Shown here piece after piece: positions 50,201 to 56,200 of a DNA stretch of 64,000 nt. The position numbers and the translations under genes are program-made. The notes below the pieces were generated by a model. It searched no databases and was not told the origin of the DNA. It worked only from the letters and a program-made list of their open reading frames with translations. The DNA is from Girardinichthys multiradiatus. Lineage: Eukaryota > Chordata > Actinopteri > Cyprinodontiformes > Goodeidae. The DNA is taken from positions 42,223,975 through 42,287,974 of the forward strand of contig NC_061804.1 in NCBI RefSeq assembly GCF_021462225.1, in the 5' to 3' direction. Position 1 is the first letter of the stretch. The number at the start of each line of letters is the position of its first letter.

Positions 50201-53200
50201 AATTAACCGTGTATATAGCTCCATCTATCTTCCTATCAACTGTTTGCAGAAATAATCAGATGAATCTGCAGTTGTAGGGAGTACAGAGATGGCCAAGAAG
50301 CTGAGTACAGGGAGCTGGTGGACCGTTTTGTGGTATGGTGTAGAAACAATCATCTCATCTTGAATTTGAGCAAAACAAAAGAGATGATTTCTAGAGAACC
50401 ACCACCTTAACATGGTGGAGGGGTTTGAGTGCTCAAATGATCCTAGAGGCTATGTTGTCTGGGGCCTAAATGCCCCTGGTAGGGTCTCCCATGGCAAACA
50501 GGCTCTAGGTGATGGGTCAGACAAAGAGTGGTTCAAGAATCCCTCATGAAGAACAAAATATTGAGGCACGTGACGTCGCCCGGTACGGCGGAGCCGGGGT
50601 ACCACCCTGGAGCCAGGCCTGGGGTCGGGACTCGTCGGAGAGCGCCTGGTGGCCGGGTTGCTCCTCGCGGGACCCGGCCGGGCCAAGCCCGAACGAGAGA
50701 CGCGAGGCCATCCCCCAGTGGGCCCACCACCTGCAGGGGGAACCGTGAGGGACCGGTGCAAAGAGGATTGGGTGGCGGACAAAGGTGGAGACCTCAGCGG
50801 CCCGATCCCCGGATGCTTAGGCTGGCTCTAGGGACGTGGAATGTCACCTCGCTGGGGGGGAAGGAGCCTGAGCTTGTGCGGGAGGTCGAGAGATATCAAC
50901 TAGAAATAGTCGGGCTCGCCTCCACGCACAGCGTGGGCTCTGGAACCCATCTCCTTGAGAGGGGTTGGTTCTACTCTGGAGTGGCCCACGGGGAGAGGCG
51001 GCGGGCTGGTGTGGGTTTGCTTGTTGCCCCCCAGCTCAGCCGTCTCGTGTTGGGGTTTACCCCAGTGGATGAGAGGGTCGTATCCCTGCGCCTTCGGGTT
51101 GGGGAGAGGTCTCTGACTATCATTTCAGCCTATGGGCCGAGTGGCAGTGCAGAGTACCCAGCCTTCTTGGGGTCCCTGTCGGGGGTGCTGGATAGTGCCC
51201 CCCCCTGGGGACTCCATTATTCTGCTGGGGGACTTGAACGCCCACGTGGGGAACGACAGTGACACCTGGAGAGGCGTGATCGGGAGGAATGGCCTCCCCG
51301 ATCTGAATCCGAGTGGTGTTTTGTTATTGGACTTCTGTGCTAGTCACGGATTGTCCATAACGAACACCATGTTCAAACATAAGGGTGTCCATCAGTGGAC
51401 TTGGCACCAGGACACCCTAGGCAGGAGGTCGATGATCGACTTTGTTGTCGTATCATCAGACCTTCGGCCGCATATTTTGGACACTCGGGTGAAGAGAGGG
51501 GATGAGCTGTCCACTGATCATCACCTGGTGGTGAGTTGGATCCGCTGGAGGAGGAGAAAGCCGGACAGACTTGGCAGGCCCAAGCGCATAGTGAGGGTCT
51601 GCTGGGAACGCCTGGCAGAGCCCTCGGCCAGGGATGTATTCAACTCCCACCTCCGGGAGAGCTTCGACCAGATCCCGGGGGATGTTGGAGACATAGAGTC
51701 CGAGTGGACCATGTTCTCCGCATCTATTGTCGATGCTGCTGCCCGTAGCTGTGGCCGTAAGGTCTGCGGTGCCTGTCGCGGCGGCAATCCCAGAACCCGG
51801 TGGTGGACACCGGCAGTAAGGGATGCTGTTAAGCTGAAGAAGGAATCCTATCAGCTGTTGTTGGCTTGTGGGACTCCTGAGGCGGCTGACGGGTACCGTG
51901 AGGCCAAGCGTGCTGCGGCCCGGGCTGTGGCAGAGGCAAAAACTCGGGCCTGGGAGGAGTTCGGTGAGGCCATGGAGAAGGACTACCGGTTGGCCTCGAA
52001 GCGATTCTGGCAAACCGTCCGTCGCCTCAGGAGGGGGAAGCAGTGCTTCGCCAACACTGTTTATAGTGGGGGTGGGAGACTGCTGACCTCGACTGAGGAC
52101 ATTATCGGGCGGTGGAAGGAGTACTTCGAGGATCTCCTCAATCCTGCCATTATGCATTCCGTGGTAGAGGCTGGGGACTCGGGGTTGGACTCTTTCATCA
52201 CCCAGGCTGAAGTCACCGAGGTGGTTAAAAAGCTCCGCGGTGGCAAGGCTTCGGGGGTGGATGAGATCCACCCTGAGTACCTCAAGTCTCTGGATGTTGT
52301 AGGGCTGTCATGGTTGACACGTCTCTTCAACATTGCGTGGCGGTCGGGGACAGTGCCTCTGGACTGGCAGACTGGGGTGGTGGAGGGTGTGTTCCAACTA
52401 CAGGAGGATCACACTCCTGAGCCTACCTGGTAAGGCCTACGCCAGGGTATTGGAGAGGAGAGTCCGGCCAATAGTCGAACCTCGGCTTCAGGAGGAGCAG
52501 TGTGGTTTTCGTCCCGGCCGTGGAACACTGGACCAGCTCTATACCCTCTACAGGGTGCTCGAGTGTTCATGGGAGTTTGTACAACTGGTTCACATGTGTT
52601 TTGTGTCCCTCGTGATGCCCTGTGGGGGGTGCTCCAGGAGTATGGAATCGGGGGCCCTTTACTAGGGGCCATCCGGTCCCTGTACGAGCGGAGCAGGAGT
52701 TTGGTCCGCATTGCCGGCACTAAGTCGGACCTGTTCCCAGTGCATGTTGGACTCCGGCAGGGCTGCCCTTTGTCACCGGTCCTGTTCATAACTTTTATGG
52801 ACAGGATTTCTAGACGCAGCCAAGGGCCGGAGGGGGTCGGGTTTGGGGACCAGTGGATTTCGTCTCTTCTTTTTGCAGATGACGTGGTCCTGCTGGCCCC
52901 CTCTAGCCAAGACCTACAGCATGCGCTGTGGCTGTTCGCAGCCGAGTGTGAAGCGGCCGGGATGAGGATCAGCTCCTCCAAGTCCGAGGCCATGGTACTC
53001 GACCGGAAAAGGGTGGCTTGTCCTCTTCAGGTTGGAGGGGAGTTCCTGCCTCAAGTGGAGGAGTTTAAGTATCTCGGGGTCTTGTTCACGAGTGAGCGAA
53101 GAATGAAGCGGGAGATCGACAGACGGATCGGTGCGGCTGCCACAGTAATGGGGGCGCTGTGCCCGTCCGTTGTGGTGAAGAGAGAGCTGAGCCGAAAAGC

Positions 53201-56200
53201 AAAGCTCTCAATTTACTGGTTGGTCTACGTTCCTACCCTCACCTATGGCCATGAACTTTGGGTCATGACCGAAAGAACGAGATCCCGGATACAAGCGGCT
53301 GAAATGAGCTTCCTCCGTAGGGTGGCCGGGCACTCCCTTAGAGATAGGGTGAGGAGCTCGGCCATCCGGGAGGGGCTCGGAGTAGAGCCGATGCTCCTCC
53401 ACATCGAGAGGAGCCAGTTGAGGTGGCTCGGGCATCTATACCGGATGCCTCCTGGACGCCTTCCTCGGGAGGTGTTCCAGGCACGTCCCACCGGGAGGAG
53501 GCCCAGGGGACGGCCCAGGACACGCTGGAGGGACTATGTCTCTCGGCTGGCCTGGGAACGCCATGGGCTCCCCCTGGAGGAACTGGAGGAGGTGTCTGGA
53601 GAGAGGGACGTCTGGGCGTCTCTGTTGAGTCTGCTGCCCCCCGTGACCCGGTCCCGGATAAGCGGAAGACGACGAGTACGAGTACGAGTACAAAAATAGG
53701 TCAAACACTATTTCCATCATGGGAGAAGAAGTGGAGGTGGTGGAGGAGTATAAATACCTCGGTGTTCACCTGGACAGATTAGATTGGAGAAGCAACAGTG
53801 AAGCCATCTACAAGAAGGGACAAAGCAGACTGCCCTTCTTTAGGAAGCTTAGGTCCTTCCATGTTTGTAACAACATGCTGCAGACCTTTTATAAGTCTGT
53901 TGTGGAGAGTGTGATCTCTTCATCTGCTGGGGTAGCAGAACCAGAGCCAGGGACTTAAAAAAGCTGATAAAGAAGGCTGGTTCTGTTCTGGGGACTCCTC
54001 TGGAACCTCTGGAGATCATTGTGCAAAGAAGGATTCTTCATAAAATGAAGAACATTATGGAGAACTCTGAGCATCCTCTTCATGAAACTGTCCTACAACA
54101 ACAGAGTGTCTTCAGTCAGAGGCTTCTTCAGATCTGCTGTAAGACGGAGCGCTACAGGAGATCCTTCCTGCTCACAGCCATCAGCATCTACAACGGCTCT
54201 TTGAAGAAACCTTCATAATATGAGCTACAACAACATTTAATTTCCCTTTGGGATGAATAAAGTATTTGTGAATTGAATTGAAGTGAACTGAACTGATCTG
54301 AATTGAATTAAACTGAATTGAAGAAAAGCATCTCTAAAGCAAGATGCATACACCACCATGTGTTACCATGGAAATGGTGTGTTCAGGTTGATGTGCAATG
54401 CTAGTATTTCACCACACAGTGCTTTCCATGTAGGCCAAAAACAAAACTGCTCCATTTTGCTCTAAGAGCATCTTTTTCCACATGTTGACTGTGTCTCTTA
54501 CATGGCTTGTAGCCAGGATGTGGAGTATATGACTAATACAGGTCCTTCTCAAAAAATTAGCATATTATGATAAAGTTCATTATTTTCCATAATGTCATGA
54601 TGAAAATTTAACATTCATATATTTTAGATTCATTGCACACTAACTGAAATATTTCAGGTCTTTCATTGTCTTAATACAGATGATTTTGGCATACAGCTCA
54701 TGAAAACCCAAAATTCCTATCTCACAAAATTAGCATATCATTAAAAGGGTCTCTAAACGAGCTATGAACCTAATCATCTGAATCAACGACTTAACTCTAA
54801 ACACCTGCAAAAGATTCCTGAGGCCTTTAAAACTCCCAGCCTGGTTCATCACTCAAAACCCCAATCATGGGTAAGACTGCCGACCTGACTGCTGTCCAGA
54901 AGGCCACTATTGACACCTTCAAGCAAGAGGGTAAGACACAGAAAGAAATTTCTGAACGAATAGGCTGTTCCCAGAGTGCTGTATCAAGGCACCTCAGTGG
55001 GAAGTCTGTGGGAAGGAAAAAGTGTGGCAGAAAACGCTGCACAACGAGAAGAGGTGACCGGACCCTGAGGAAGATTGTGGAGAAGGGCCGATTCCAGACC
55101 TTGGGGGACCTGCGGAAGCAGTGGACTGAGTCTGGAGTAGAAACATCCAGAGCCACCGTGCACAGGCGTGTGCAGGAAATGGGCTACAGGTGCCGCATTC
55201 CCCAGTCCTGGGCTACAGAGAAGCAGCACTGGACTGTTGCTCAGTGGTCCAAAGTACTTTTTTCGGATGAAAGCAAATTCTGCATGTCATTCGGAAATCA
55301 AGGTGCCAGAGTCTGGAGGAAGACTGGTGAGAAGGAAATGCCAAAATGCCAGAAGTCCAGTGTCAAGTACCCACAGTCAGTGATGGTCTGGGGTGTCAGC
55401 TGCTGGTGTTGGTCCACTGTGTTTTATCAAGGGCAGGGTCAATGCAGCGAGCTATCAGGAGATTTTGGAGCACTTCATGCTTCCATCTGCTGAAAAGCTT
55501 TATGCAGATGAAGATTTCATTTTTCAGCACGACCTGGCACCTGCTCACAGTGCCAAAACCACTGGTAAATGGTTTACTGACCATGGTATCACTGTGCTCA
55601 ATTGGCCTGCCAACTCTCCTGACCTGAACCCCATAGAGAATCTGTGGGATATTGTGAAGAGAACGTTGAGAGACTCAAGACCCAACACTCTGGATGAGCT
55701 AAAGGCCGCTATCGAAGCATCCTGGGCCTCCATAAGACCTCAGCAGTGCCACAGGCTGATTGCCTCCATGCCACGCCGCATTGAAGCAGTCATTTCTGCA
55801 AAAGGATTCCCGACCAAGTATTGAGTGCATAACTGTACATGATTATTTGAAGGTTGACATTTTTTTGTATTAAAAACACTTTTCTTTTATTGGTCGGATG
55901 AAATATGCTAATTTTGTGAGATAGGAATTTTGGGTTTTCATGAGCTGTATGCCAAAATCATCCATATTAAGACAATAAAAGATCTGAAATATTTCGGTTA
56001 GTGTGCAATGAATCTAAAATATATGAATGTTAAATTTTCATCATTACATTATAGAAAATAATGAACTTTATCACAATATGCTAATTGTTTGAGAAGGACC
56101 TGTAGTTGTCCTGTAGACAGGTTTTCCCACATGTCCTGTGGATTTTTGCAACTTATCCAGTTACCCTTGGTTGTCTGGCTGTTTCTCTGATTAATGTTCT

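Noticed and set aside
51456..52271. Minus-strand open frame of 271 codons
   Set aside because: It is the antisense shadow of the RTE-like LINE protein on the plus strand.
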